The notes under the pieces are model-generated. The model was not told the origin of the DNA, searched no databases, and worked only from the letters and a program-made list of their open reading frames with translations. The position numbers and the translations under genes are program-made. Positions 27,745 through 39,519 of a stretch of DNA of 64,000 nt are shown one piece after another; the first letter of the stretch is position 1; every line of letters begins with the position of its first letter. Source of the stretch: Bolinopsis microptera (Eukaryota; Ctenophora; Tentaculata; Lobata; Bolinopsidae); NCBI RefSeq assembly GCF_026151205.1, contig NC_087079.1, positions 16,300,945 through 16,364,944 of the forward strand. The letters run 5' to 3'.

Positions 27745-29720
27745 TCTTCAGGATCTGGATTTCCTTAATTTTCCTCCTCCACCCTGATTTGAGGGAGAAA
27801 AAGTACTTGTCAGTGCCGCAGGAAAATCCTGTGACTTGTTGGTAGGTGTTTCTCAGTCTGTATTTAGATAATAGTTTAGTCAATAGTTCTCTGTAATTTA
27901 GTTAATACTCGGAGATTTCGGCTCAAGAAAATAGGGGTACGAAAGTTCACAAGTTGTTTTCTTTGTATTCACATTTTAATTTGGGGGGGAATTTCTTTTG
28001 ATTAAGGTGCTGTAATGCTATGTATTTGAAAAGCAGCAGCTTCTTTCAAAAAGAGGATAGATCAAAGTGTTATTTTTTTCCACTATTCATTATGCTCTCA
28101 ATTCACACTCAGTGGATATGCATACCTATCATATAATTTTCAAATTTCTGTTTCACTGTTAGATCACAGAAAATATTTGGATTTACAACTATTAATGTAT
28201 ATCACAACTTTAGGTATACACGAGCTCAAGGACATCCAAAGTTTATTGAAGAGATTATTGCAACATATTATCCTTTAGTTGGTCGAGAATATTCAACCAT
28301 CAGAAGCAATTTGTAACTATTGGAGCGTATCATGGATTATTTTGGTCATTTGAAGCATTTGTTCAAGCTGGGGAGAGGTTATTGTGTTTGATCCTTTGGT
28401 TGATTGCATACCGCTTGGACTGTGTCCTAGCAGGAGCAAATTCGTCCTGTAGCACTTAAGTTGGAGGTAAGTGAAATCCTAGATTCATACACAAAGCAGA
28501 ATACTGAAAATTAATGATAATTTTTTCACAAGCAGTTCAACAAAAACTGACTTCATCAAACAACAGTTCCAGTGGCAGCATCGTTATTCGTTAGCAGAAG
28601 TTTCATTTTGTTTAGTCGAGATAATAGTCGAATAAAAATAGATCAATCACATATAAAGTCAGGGTTTTAGGGTACAGTAAATAACAATTTGATGTTACTT
28701 TGATTTTTTCAAGTCCACCGGTTCATGGGTACTTGATGAGGAAATTATTTGAAAAACAGCTTTATTGTTACACAAAGATGATTGTGTTAAACACACCCCA
28801 CAATCCGACCGGCAAAGTTTGTAAGGTTAATTTTTTTACTTTTGTTTTATACGCTCATATCAAGCTTGTTTTAAATGATCAAGCAATCATACACAGTTTT
28901 ACTAAACTTGATCATTATAAACGGTGGATTGTATTCAAAAAAATGATTTGACTTTTATGAAGTTCAATTTTCAGGAATAGAGCTTGAATTTATTTCAAAA
29001 TTGAAGTAAGGAGTACAATTGTTGATACTTGCTGACGAGAGTTATGTTCGATATGTATTTGATGGGACCACGAGCACCTTAGATGGATCCCTACCTGGTA
29101 AAGTCAAGCTTTTGCTAAATCCTAGGTAAGTTTAATTAATTCATTAAGGGACAGAGGATGTTCCCATATCCACATAACTGTATACTTTTAGAATTATGAC
29201 ATTTGTCTCTATTAGCCTTTTTTATGAAGTTTATATAACACTTAATTATATGCGTTCCGATATTTTATTCATTAATTAATTCTAAATTAAATGGAGGGTT
29301 TTTATTCAAAGATGGCGTTTGTCAGGGAATGGTGGGATGAGTATCGATAACCTGTGCAGTGCCGGGTTAAAATGTGTGGAGGGTTAGGTTGCGGGTCGGT
29401 TGGGCCTTTGGTGGTGCAAATATGATCGAGAAGCTTTTTTGGATCTGTAAAATGTGACACATTTGGAGCTAGCACTATATCCTACAAGAAGCTTTAGCTG
29501 CTGTTGCAGAGGCAAAGGACTTATGTTATCCCTCCGAAGGAAATCTTATTTTCAATGGGCAAGGAACATTTTCGTCGAATATTATCCAAACTTCAAAAAA
29601 GCTTTTTACTAATGCCAATATGCCTGTTATACCAGGGATGGTGGTGTTTCATGATTGTGGGACTGCACAAAAAGAAGGAGTTCAGTTAAAGAATTGCCTG
29701 AATTTAAGTCATCTGTAGAT
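27745..29720 (+). pseudogene. kynurenine aminotransferase / cysteine-conjugate beta-lyase-like gene, frame broken in most exons
   Basis: Fold-type I PLP aminotransferase pieces in order with fitting splice sites. 27745-27841: GFP and PPP stretch, NPVTCW, donor GTAGGTG. 28214-28466: YTRAQGHPKFIEEII, LVGREY, VTIGAYHGLFWSFEAFVQAG, VIVFDPLVDC, RPVALKLE, donor GTAAGTG. 28714-28820: STGSWVLDEEII, KMIVLNTPHNPTGKV, donor GTAAGG. 28975-29125: IELEFISKL, LILADESYVRYVFDG, donor GTAAGT. 29326-29720: SAGK, VGWAFGGANMIEKLF, QEALAAVAEA, PVIPG. The TGG codon spanning the first junction is restored exactly. The family converts kynurenine to kynurenic acid in cytosol or mitochondria. Exons 1, 2, 3 and 5 need one or more 1-base shifts, with hardly any other damage. 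That fits uncorrected long-read indels at least as well as a pseudogene. The N-terminus, the PLP lysine region and the C-terminus are not clearly found, and KYAT1 cannot be told from KYAT3. Confidence 0.75.
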
Positions 29721-32180
29721 ACCTTTGATATTAAAATTTGTAAAGGTATTGTTTAATAATACAATTATCTGTTTTACCTTGAGCCTTTTTTATGGCCTCG
29801 GATTCTAAGAGTAAGGTTAACCTCGTATCTACGAGTGGCTTTGCATAATCCCTGAATCAGTGACAAAGCTGTAGAAAATCATTGAATCTTTCGAAGAATA
29901 TTTCACTGAAGATATATACTTTCCATGAACCTTACTTGACATTATAATGGGCGTACAAATAAAAGAATTTCTGGCCTTAGTAGAGAATTAGCCATCGGTT
30001 TTTTTGTTTTTCTTAAAAATTTTGTTTCCTTCTAAATATATAAATAATGTTTATCATTAATTTTCAAATCGATAAAGTATAATCTTTTCAGCTTGAAGAA
30101 TTTTATGATTTGTAATGTTGACATTGTAATTTTAATATATTTTATACTACTTGTTTAGGTTAACAAATACAACATTCATTGTTCACTTTCGTTCCCAAAA
30201 TTTAACTTTGGATTTGGTAGACTTGCTGCATTCCCTCTCGTTTAGTCAAAAGTGTTAACTGTCAAAATAGACTGTAGAGATTATGTAGTTTTTGATCTGC
30301 TATTTCACTCTCATCACAAACTATTTTAAGCTCAGAATGTATTGGATACTGTTTGCGATACTTATCCCATTGTGGGCCTCTCTACCTGTAATTCAAACCT
30401 GACAATTCAAATCTGGTTTTCGATGCCAGGTCCTCAGAAAGGCATAACTACTGTGAGTGGCGAAAGTTTTTATTGATAACATTTTAGTAATCTGCTCGGA
30501 TATGATGTTATTGTAAATGGTTATTTGTAGGTTTATAATTAGTTTCAATAAGAAATCGGTTTTTTTTTTTGAGTTCTAATATCTTCAATATATGAGAAGA
30601 TAAAAGTAGAAACTTTAACTGCCTCCCCCCCCCTCCCTCAGTGCGTGATGTGCTGATCCCGTGGTGACTGATGCGATTAAAACTGCTGAGATTCCCCATC
30701 AAATCAGAGGGTAGACACCCCTTTTGGCCACATTCACCTTCGGATTATCAAGGTCTGTGTAAATCCCTCTGATTTACCGCACCTCTGATTTACCGTAACC
30801 CCGATTTACCGTGGATGTTTCCTTTCCTCCAAAAACTCCGCGGTAAATTAGAGTTTTACTTTTATGTAATATGTATCATAAATTAGGCAGGAACGTTAAA
30901 CTGAACGTAGGATTTTATTTTCAAAATTTCCATTCGTCAACGTTTTAACGGATAATATATGGTTCGAATACCTTGATGGCGCCTTGTGTCACTCTAGCCG
31001 ACCTTCTGCTGATTGGTCCTGGTCAAGAATTTAGTCAAAAACGCGAAATTTCGGTAGGGGACGGCAGATAAGCTCCTCTTCTAAAATATTCTGAATCTAA
31101 ATAATCTTTTTATATGTCTATGGATTTTCCGTTTATATCAACAGCTTTCTTTGGGAATTGAAGTTTGAGTACCTCGTCGTTTCTTATAATTTGTTAATTG
31201 ATAATAATTAATAGTGGAAATTTAAATTTACGTGTGGAATGATATTGTATTTATTCAAGCCCTATAAGAATAGGGAATGTTGACTATTTCTCACACAACT
31301 GTTGAACTGGACACCACCTTCAATGCTGTGGGCTGCCATTAGTGACGCATTTATAGCTGTAAAGTTTTCAAATATTATGATCATGCTTTATTATATATTT
31401 ATTATTATCAGCATGTCTCAGTTTATTAAAATGTGTATTATAGTAAATGAGGAATATTTATCAGTTAAATGCCGCTGGATTACAGAGAAGACTCGTGGCC
31501 CCACATCAGTGACGCGTTTTTCAGTGGATATCAGTGCTACTTAAATATCCTTCAACCTCAACTACAGATTGGTAGGAGATTGTTGTGTATTACTTTGGTT
31601 ACTTTGTTGGGCTTCATAGAATCTTATCGGGCCATTCGAATAAAGTCGACCCCCCGGACAGTGTAGAAAACTGTTTTATCACACTCCAATCAGCAAGGAG
31701 TTTCCATTCCGAGGCTGGTATCCTGGAGCGGAGGCTCTCGTCCGGAAATGACTTCACAAAGTTCGTTAAAGCTGCTTTTGAATGGCATAGGATCCTCGAT
31801 GGTGTGCATTGTAATGGGATTACATTCCATAATCGAGGTCCAGTGGACTGCAATTAGTTGTCATGTAGTGTTGATACGTTGACTGCTGGGGATTAGCCTA
31901 TACTGGCACAACGCTTTTTGTCCATGTTGAGAGTCACCGAAGAACGGGATACCAATATCAGTAGGGCACTTGGCAATGCAGAACTTTCCACATGTTGATG
32001 ATTAAATTACCGTTCTATTCTTCTTTGCAATGGGACATCAGATCTAGGGCTTTAATCTATGTCCAGTAGTTGAGGTGCTGGGTGCCATCTATTTTCGATG
32101 TAAACGTACGCGTGAATCCCTTCGAGCTGTTGGATGTCATTGTTCTTAGAGCAATTCCACAGATGGACAGCAATAACTCC
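29721..32180 (+). other. no firm gene; possible degenerate coding near 31.3-31.9 kb
   Basis: 29.8-31.3 kb is AT-rich without structure I recognise. 31460-31857 has coding-like, GC-richer frames on the plus strand (AISDAF twice, and DFTKFVKAAFEWHRILDGVH with NGITF and RGPVDC). The last part is faintly like the barrel core of a family 18 glycosidase, but without the DxxDxDxE motif I do not call it. It may belong to the Sushi/TSP1 gene downstream. Confidence 0.35.
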
Positions 32181-34199
32181 AGTTGGCTTCTAACGAGGAG
32201 ACTTGTACTGTGTCATCATGGTGGCTTGTCTTCCGATTTGAACGCCTTAGTACCAAGAAGCAACTTTTCCCTGCACGCTTCAGCTATCCTGTTGTGAAGT
32301 GTGGGGTCCCGGACAAATCAGCGGAATCTGTCACTCCTAGGATCTTTCATCCGTTTGTCGTGGGGGTTACACGGCATGTTTCCGTTTTAAGGACACTCTC
32401 ATATGTTTGAGCTTGGATGGCGAATGGATGATCAAACAATGGAATTCTTTGGACAATGCTTGTGAACAGAAGCTCGAACTAATCCTCGTGAAGTGCCATG
32501 TTGTTGCACTTAACACAATTACAACTAGAGTTGGATCATCCTGCAGGACATCTTTGTCGGCCAAAACTGGAGTTTGCTTAAGAATCCTAGTGTTCATCAG
32601 CAAAGAAAATCTGATGACAGACACTTTAACACTTAGTTCATATCATTTATGAAAGAATGAATAACAGTGCCAAGACGGGCCTTGTGAATCTCCACATGAG
32701 GATTGCGGCCAGCAAATGTTTGATTCAACATCTAACACCAGTAGGACCCATAGTCACTATTGTGTGGGTCTTAGATTTAACTCTTTTAGACTTCGTGGAC
32801 GAATTATGTGGCTATCGTTGGGGCAGCAGGACAGTAGTTCTCTTAGAAAATCGCTGCTAATCATATACTAATTACTTAGTAAATACCTTATATTCCTCAC
32901 TAATTACTCACTAATTACATTACACAAACGACTCATTATTATTAAAGGTAACACAGACAAGGGAGAACTCACGTGCACTAAAAACATGCTCCTTTAACAT
33001 TGGTCATGTTGATGTTACTTCCACGGAGGTGCTAGCTGGCCTGTAAATCTGTTCAGCAGCTGTATTGCTGGGACGCTCTTAAGGATGCTATCAAAGACCA
33101 GGTGCGACTTTTACCTCGCTTTACTAGCTTTTAACTCATCGCTTTATCATCGCACGTAAAGATACCTGTTAAAATGAAGTATTTTTAGATACAAGTATTA
33201 TTATTGAATCGTCATTCTTTTCTTTTCACATCGCTTTGTCAGGTGTTGTCCCTGGTAAACAGATGCTGTTGATAACTAATCTCAATGATATTCTGGATAC
33301 TGTAGACTCAAGGCCGGACATTGATGACAACTGCTACATGTGATTATTCTCTTGTACATCCTCCTTTTGTCATTAAAGATGCCATCTTTGTCTAATGGAA
33401 AAGGTTCGTGACCTGTTAATGGCCATAAATTCGCCAATGCTTGAAGTTGGAAATCTGTTTTTAGTGGTATCCATGAAATTTATTTATGGAACCTAGCATA
33501 ACTCTACGTGTCTCAGCTACATTAAAGTGGATGTACGGATCGTACGTGTTCTATCATATTCAATACCTCATTTTTTCAGGAGGAAATATTCGATAAATCC
33601 AATCCAAAAGAGTTGTCCCCCACTCCCAAAACAAGATATGCCTGAAACAGTGGGGACAGTGAGAGGATGGTAACACTTTGGATAATGAGTAACATGTTGA
33701 TCACTGTGGTTCGCTTACCAGCTGCTGGCTTCCTACAGTACAACCTCACAGCGATGATGTTAGTTTTTATTGATATTATATATTGTGTTAATTTAAAACT
33801 TATTTAGCTTTACATACTTTTCGGTCAATTATCACTTCTAGTTTGGACGGTCTTTGGTATGCGAGCAATGCTGGTATCTTTGTCCTTTGTAATACAGTGT
33901 AAGCTGTCTTAAGGTTCTATTTATCACAGATTCGGCAAGTCCCCATAAAGATGGTACACTGGGTTCTTCAAATACTTTGTCCCAATCTTTACAAGACATA
34001 TCTGACAAGGATCTCACTTCTGGTTATTATTTGTCAACAAAACTGTTACATTCGACGTTAACAAAGCAGGTTATTAGTTTCTCTTAAACAAGTAAATAAC
34101 CTTTAGATTACAACAATGGTATTTACTATTTGTAACACAGTAACAACAAAGCTACTATCATGTCTAATATCTATTTATTTCTAGGAGTGAGGGTAGAGC

Positions 34200-37030
34200 A
34201 GAGGGAACAATAACTTGTGCTGGTCCATGTTAACGATACTCAGTTCCTGCCTTACCCTGGACGCTCAAATGGATCTTGTGTTAATCTCATGTGGTGCACT
34301 TGGATTCTAACTCTGAAAATTATACCATGATCTCATCACTGCCGAGTGTTAAACAAAGCCAGCTTTTATTTACTTGTATGGGTTAATTACTTGTGTGTGA
34401 TTCACGGTATAAATAAAGCATACTATTACAACCATTTATCACGATAGTTAAGAATATGTAAAGAATAGATTTGCCATTATTCTTGTGGCCTCTCTAGTAT
34501 GTATATTATGTAAGATTCAGCTATGATTTAAATACTTTACTTTTCAGCCGTCATACAGTGATGAGTTCGAACTATCGGAACTTCTCCGTCAGCGCCCCTC
34601 CAAATCATTCATCAAGTTCTCCAGAGCGCTCATAGTCCATTCGCAATGCCTTTGTCAAGAATGGTATTGCTTCTGCCTTCCTTTGATTTACGTCTCTTTT
34701 ACTGGATTTGACTTCAACTTGGAGATGTTAAGTTCCTTCTCTCTTTTAGTTTTTACACCCTATATATACTTGGCCTTCTTCTGTTACCGGGGACGGGAAT
34801 AGCCATCAGAACTTTATCGGAAAACATATCTGATACTATAACTGAATGATAGAATTCATCGGTGGTATAATATATGGATAACTAACGGCGCCAGTGGATC
34901 CTTAAAACACGAAACTTGCATAAGGCTCGTATTATGTATGCCAAATGTTTAACTGGTTTTTGTTAGATCAATATTTATTCAATTGAACCATCTAATACAG
35001 GATAATATTATGATCTGTAACATATCCTCGTGACACAAAGTTAAGCCTCCAACATGCAGTGTCTCTTCTTCAGGGGCTACATACAGATCCACACTGAATA
35101 AAGTCCGTTCCTAATGAGAGGGTGTCCTCGGAGCGAGAATATTACTTCTTTCTAAGATGGTTTTGAGTGTAAGTTGTGAAAGATAAAGACCTTGGGCAAA
35201 AACAGTGGCGGACGACATCTTTTCTTACTTTTCCAAATGAATAGTTAAATTGATTCTGTTTGACTCATGGGTGGTTTTCTGTTGTACATTTCTTTGATTA
35301 ATATTATATGACTTGTTCAATTGTATGCATTGTGCTTTTAAATTCGATGGTTGATTTTATAAACTGTATGCTTTCAATGATTTTTATAGTGAGCATCAAT
35401 GATTAATTGTCTTTTTATATGTATAGCATTCAATGATGATTTTTATATGTAAGCAGAGACATGATGTAATGATCATTAATCAGTTAATGTGTGATCGTAG
35501 AGTTTTACAGTTAGGTTTACAAATTTTTGTTTTGTTATTTGTTTTTAGAAAGGATATTGTTGTTTGTAGTATGATATTTGTCAAAAACCAGTTGTTCATG
35601 ATTTCACCTTTTAAAGTTTATAATTATGTTGCAGAATTTCACTTGTGAGAGTGACGTATAGAAGTTCTGGAACCTTCTACGTGCTATTCATATGGAATTT
35701 CATTTAAAAATTCATCAAAAATTCCAATTACCCAACTCCATCCAAATTCTATGAAGAACCTACAATTTAACTAGGACTTAATATTATCATGTTATATATA
35801 TATTGTAATATTACAAACTCAACCACATGAATAAATTACATTAAAACGTTAAATTAATTCTCACGATTCGATTAGACACCGTTCTTTTCACGGTCGTTGG
35901 CATACTTCTCCTCCAAAACCTCCATCGGAATAACTACTGGAATCCTTATAGGTTGGATTGTTTTGTATTTTGTAGGATGTCGTCTGATGTCATTCCAACT
36001 TTGTGATTTTATAATTCATAATTCGTGTTGCAAAATTTGTATATAATTTCAATGGCTCTTGGCTTGCTTGAGGGAAAGTTTCGACTTCTGAAATTTCTCA
36101 AAAAAACCCGATAATTAGTTCGATTTTTATTAGAGTATACTCCTGTCTCGGTGTTGAATAAATTTGTTTTGTTGTTGCCAGGGTGATGAGGTCCACTGGG
36201 TCAGGTGAGTGGTATTACCCGAGAGGTTGAGACGATTTAAATTGTCGTGACAAGGAATGAATGATAAAAATCAGCATTTACGGATGGAAATAACTCAATC
36301 TCTAGTCACAAATATGGTTATATGTTTTGAAATATCCATCTGCCGTGGTGACTAATCTGATTTCTACGAGTCTGGCACCATTTTGGGGTTATACGGGTTT
36401 CCTGCTGATTAGGTTGATGGGTTCTTCCTTTCAATCTTATTTCTCAACGGTGGTTTTTTTGGATTTCCTGTCATGAATCTGTTTTCGGGTTGAGAAATGA
36501 ATTGCCAGGATGGATTTGTGAATGTTATTTAACACTTTGATCTTTTCGGTCCGTTTTTAACTTGTCGTTTGTCCAGAGTCCCCCTTTATACTTTGTCCAT
36601 GATTCAACTAAGAATACTTTAAAATAGATAAGATACCAAATCTTGGCGAGATATCATGAGTGATAAATCTCCTGGGTGTAAATATTTTGTTGATGGGAGC
36701 AGAGCAATGTGGAGTACTATATAACATGAATGTCCCACTGAAAAAATCAATATAAGTAATTACTTTAGCTAGATCAGTAGATTCACTTCAACAGGTGCAT
36801 ATAGATTGTTTTCTAAGGCAGTTTTATTTGAAACCCGCTTGTATCGTTTCATATGTTTTCGTTATTGGACACGATATAGGCACACCAATGCAAAATTCAA
36901 GCCCTTCCTTCATCTAAGAAATTGACCAAATATGATATAGTATCTGAGCTCTGCCACTGCGTTCAACTTGGAGCACGATAACAAACGCATGGGAGATAGC
37001 AATTGATTTAATGTGGACTTCAACAGTTCT
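34200..37030. other. long stretch between Sushi and TSP1 modules, no exon recognised
   Basis: Plus-strand coding-like patches (34555-34720) follow a TTTTCAG acceptor but match no module I know. 35.0-37.0 kb is AT-rich and looks intronic. Confidence 0.4.
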
Positions 37031-37036
37031 TGATTT

Positions 37037-37061
37037 GGGGGGGGGGGGGGGGGGGGGGGGG
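37037..37061. repeat. (G)25 homopolymer
   Basis: An isolated run of about 25 G. It may mark the end of a G-homopolymer element like those at 7219 and 8272, but I find no partner or target duplication. Confidence 0.6.
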
Positions 37062-39519
37062 AAGTTCAGCATAAGTAGAGTGATGGGTAGCCAGTTTGAT
37101 ATCCATTTGCGTATGGATCAGGTTGGATGCCCTTGATGGGATTTGAGCTCGTCCAGTAGAAACCATTTCAGTAAAATATTCACACATCAGGATTAGACAC
37201 TAGCTCTGGTTGATAACCACGGATTGCAACGCTTACAATGTTCCTGTACATGCACCTCTACCTGAACCTGGAATTCAGTATAGAGATTCGAAATACCTAA
37301 GTTATTTTACTGCAGTGGAAGCCGAGTAGGACAAACTTATCGGGAGAGTTATTTTTAACTGGCCTTTCCTTATTCACAGTGCTAAGATAGGACAGGAAGT
37401 TATCCCGTTATTCCTTCTATCCATTCTGCAGTTAACGCATTACTACAGACTTTCCAGAAATATGTAAGAAATTGGTTTCATGAACATGATAACTGTCTCT
37501 AGATGTATTGTGAATGACAAATAGTATATTATAATAATAAGGTATTATATGGACACGAACATGGTCACCATTTGCCAAAAAAACCCAAATTTTTCAGGCA
37601 GGACATAAATGGAGGTGGAGCAGCTGGACTGGATGGGGTAGCTGTATCCTGTAACTACAACTCCTGATAAACCGGACATGGACCGAACTGATCCTCTGCA
37701 ACAACCCCTCACCATCTTGTGGGGGGTCTTCCTGCCTCGGCTCCATCTCCGACACAGGAAGGGGAAACTGCGACAGTCAATGTGTGAGTATATTCAAAGC
37801 AAAGGGTTTAAAACGGGACTAGGCAAGGCATGAAGGCAATTTTGAATTTTAAATATGTTCTAGGTAGGAATTTAATGGCATACCTTCACGCCACTGGTGT
37901 TCAGTACTACAGAGGAATGGCAACTGAGGTTTCACAGTTTCTAAAACATCTTCGCTGAAAAGTTCAGCCTAAGAAGGCCAACGGTATTGTGATGTGATGT
38001 CATTTGTCAGACGCAGGACTGGTTTTGATCTACTCAGATACCCTGTAATAATCTCTATCAGGGGGTACAGAAGGTTACCAGAACCTTCCACCCACGGCAA
38101 ATAAGTGATTTGGACCTTAACTGGTTCAACACTCTTAATCCCCTATATGGTCATGGAGTGCCTCTAGTTGGATGGGGGTCCTCTAAACTGCTTTTTGTTG
38201 TGATGTGATTTGTGGATTTTAAATATATTTATTACAAAGGGTTGTATTTTTATTTTTACCTCAGTTTTTAAATTTGTACCATTTTTACAGGAATTTTTTA
38301 TAGGGTCATTGCAATTTTATGTGGTATATTGTTTGAATGTGTTTATCTTCTTCTTAAACAAAAATTTAATGGCATAGGAATTGCATTCCAATACTTTGGA
38401 TTATTCAAGTCCCTACTTGATTATTCAGATTTTGGTTGAAGCAAGGAATTCATTTATAAAAAGTAACGATTATTAGTGTTCATAAAAATCGATCATTTTT
38501 TTGTGGTCCTTTGGGTCCTTATGTTCATTCCTGATGCCAAAATGCGGATCTAATATTTCTGGCTCCGCTGGAGACTACATGAGTGACACTGGATTGGCTA
38601 GCAATGTGGAGAGAATACTTTCAGCAGCGATGGAGCTTTTTTCTTTGTGTACTTATCTTCCGATAACTACGGTATTAACGTATGTAGCGTGGCTCCGTGG
38701 GGACCTTATTGTGGTGTCCCAATCATTTTCGTGGACGGCGGGTGGAGTGGACTATGGAGATTGTCTAAGAGCTCTTGTAGAAGGCGACCGTAAGAACTCA
38801 GTCTATAAAAAAATAGGATCCTGTGATAAACGCTACCCCACTCTCTCTAAAGGAGCGGACTACAAGGCACGGAGAATCACTTCACGACATAACTTGGGTA
38901 AAATATAGTTGGTATGATCTGAATTAGGAATGCTGAAAAACGGTCACAATTTCCTCCTGTTTACGCTTGATTATTGTTATAAGTCTTTCTTTTCATAATC
39001 ATATTTTCGCAATTAAAACATGAGGAGATTTAATGACATAGCAGTAAATACAAGATGTCTTCATATTTCAGAAAAGCACCCTCTTGCTCCTGCTGGAATG
39101 GGAGTGTGGAATTGTCCCAACTTGTCTCATACCGTAAAGCAGAGTTATAACATCTATCCAGGACCAGGTCATTGAAGTTCGCTTCTCTACATCAAGAGGC
39201 TCTATAAAACAGTTCTATCGCGCAGTTTGATGAATGCTGGAAGCATGTTAGAATGTTCCACTGGGCTCGTGAGGGAGTGGTGCTGACAGGATGTATTGGA
39301 TGTTACAGACCCAAGAGCTTTGGAGAGGATGTGATCATTGGGACGAGTGCACAAGTGGACTTTTCCTTCAAAGACGGACATGTTCAGATCAAGATCAAAG
39401 GATGGGGTCTGAACAGTCCTTCTACCAGATGTGTGTGAAGGGACAACCTTCTCCTTCGTTTCACAGAATTGGAGCTAAGGAAATAATCAGATTGGAGCTG
39501 ATGCGGAATTGATCATCAT

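Larger units (their letters stand above)
32287..39440 (+). pseudogene. fragments of a secreted Sushi (CCP) / thrombospondin type-1 multidomain gene
   Basis: Module 1 (about 32292-32475) reads VKCGVPDK, then FRFKDTLICLSLDGEW, NACEQ: the cysteine, proline and DGxW pattern of a Sushi domain. Module 2 (about 33581-33760, after TTTTTTCAG) reads KSCPPLPKQDMPETVGTVRGW and AYQLLASYSTT, also Sushi-like. Module 3 (37598-37783, after TTTTTCAG and before GTGAGT) reads WSSWTGWGSC, NNPSPSCGGSSCLG, DSQC: a clear TSP1 repeat. Module 4 (about 38735-38890) reads VDGGWSG and PTLSKGADYK, TSP1-like. Module 5 (about 39300-39430) reads CDHWDECTSGLFLQRRTCSD, possibly TSP1. Such proteins act in extracellular matrix or immunity. 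Every module needs 1-base shifts, the same damage as the aminotransferase upstream, so sequence error is possible. Exon links are inferred, and the modules could belong to more than one gene. Confidence 0.5.

Noticed and set aside
30960-30980. tRNA B-box-like GGTTCGAATACC
   Set aside because: No A-box or cloverleaf could be placed around it.
31585-31857. Possible family 18 glycosidase-like core
   Set aside because: Only a vague pattern (FVKAAFEWHRILDGVHCNGI); the catalytic DxxDxDxE signature is not visible.
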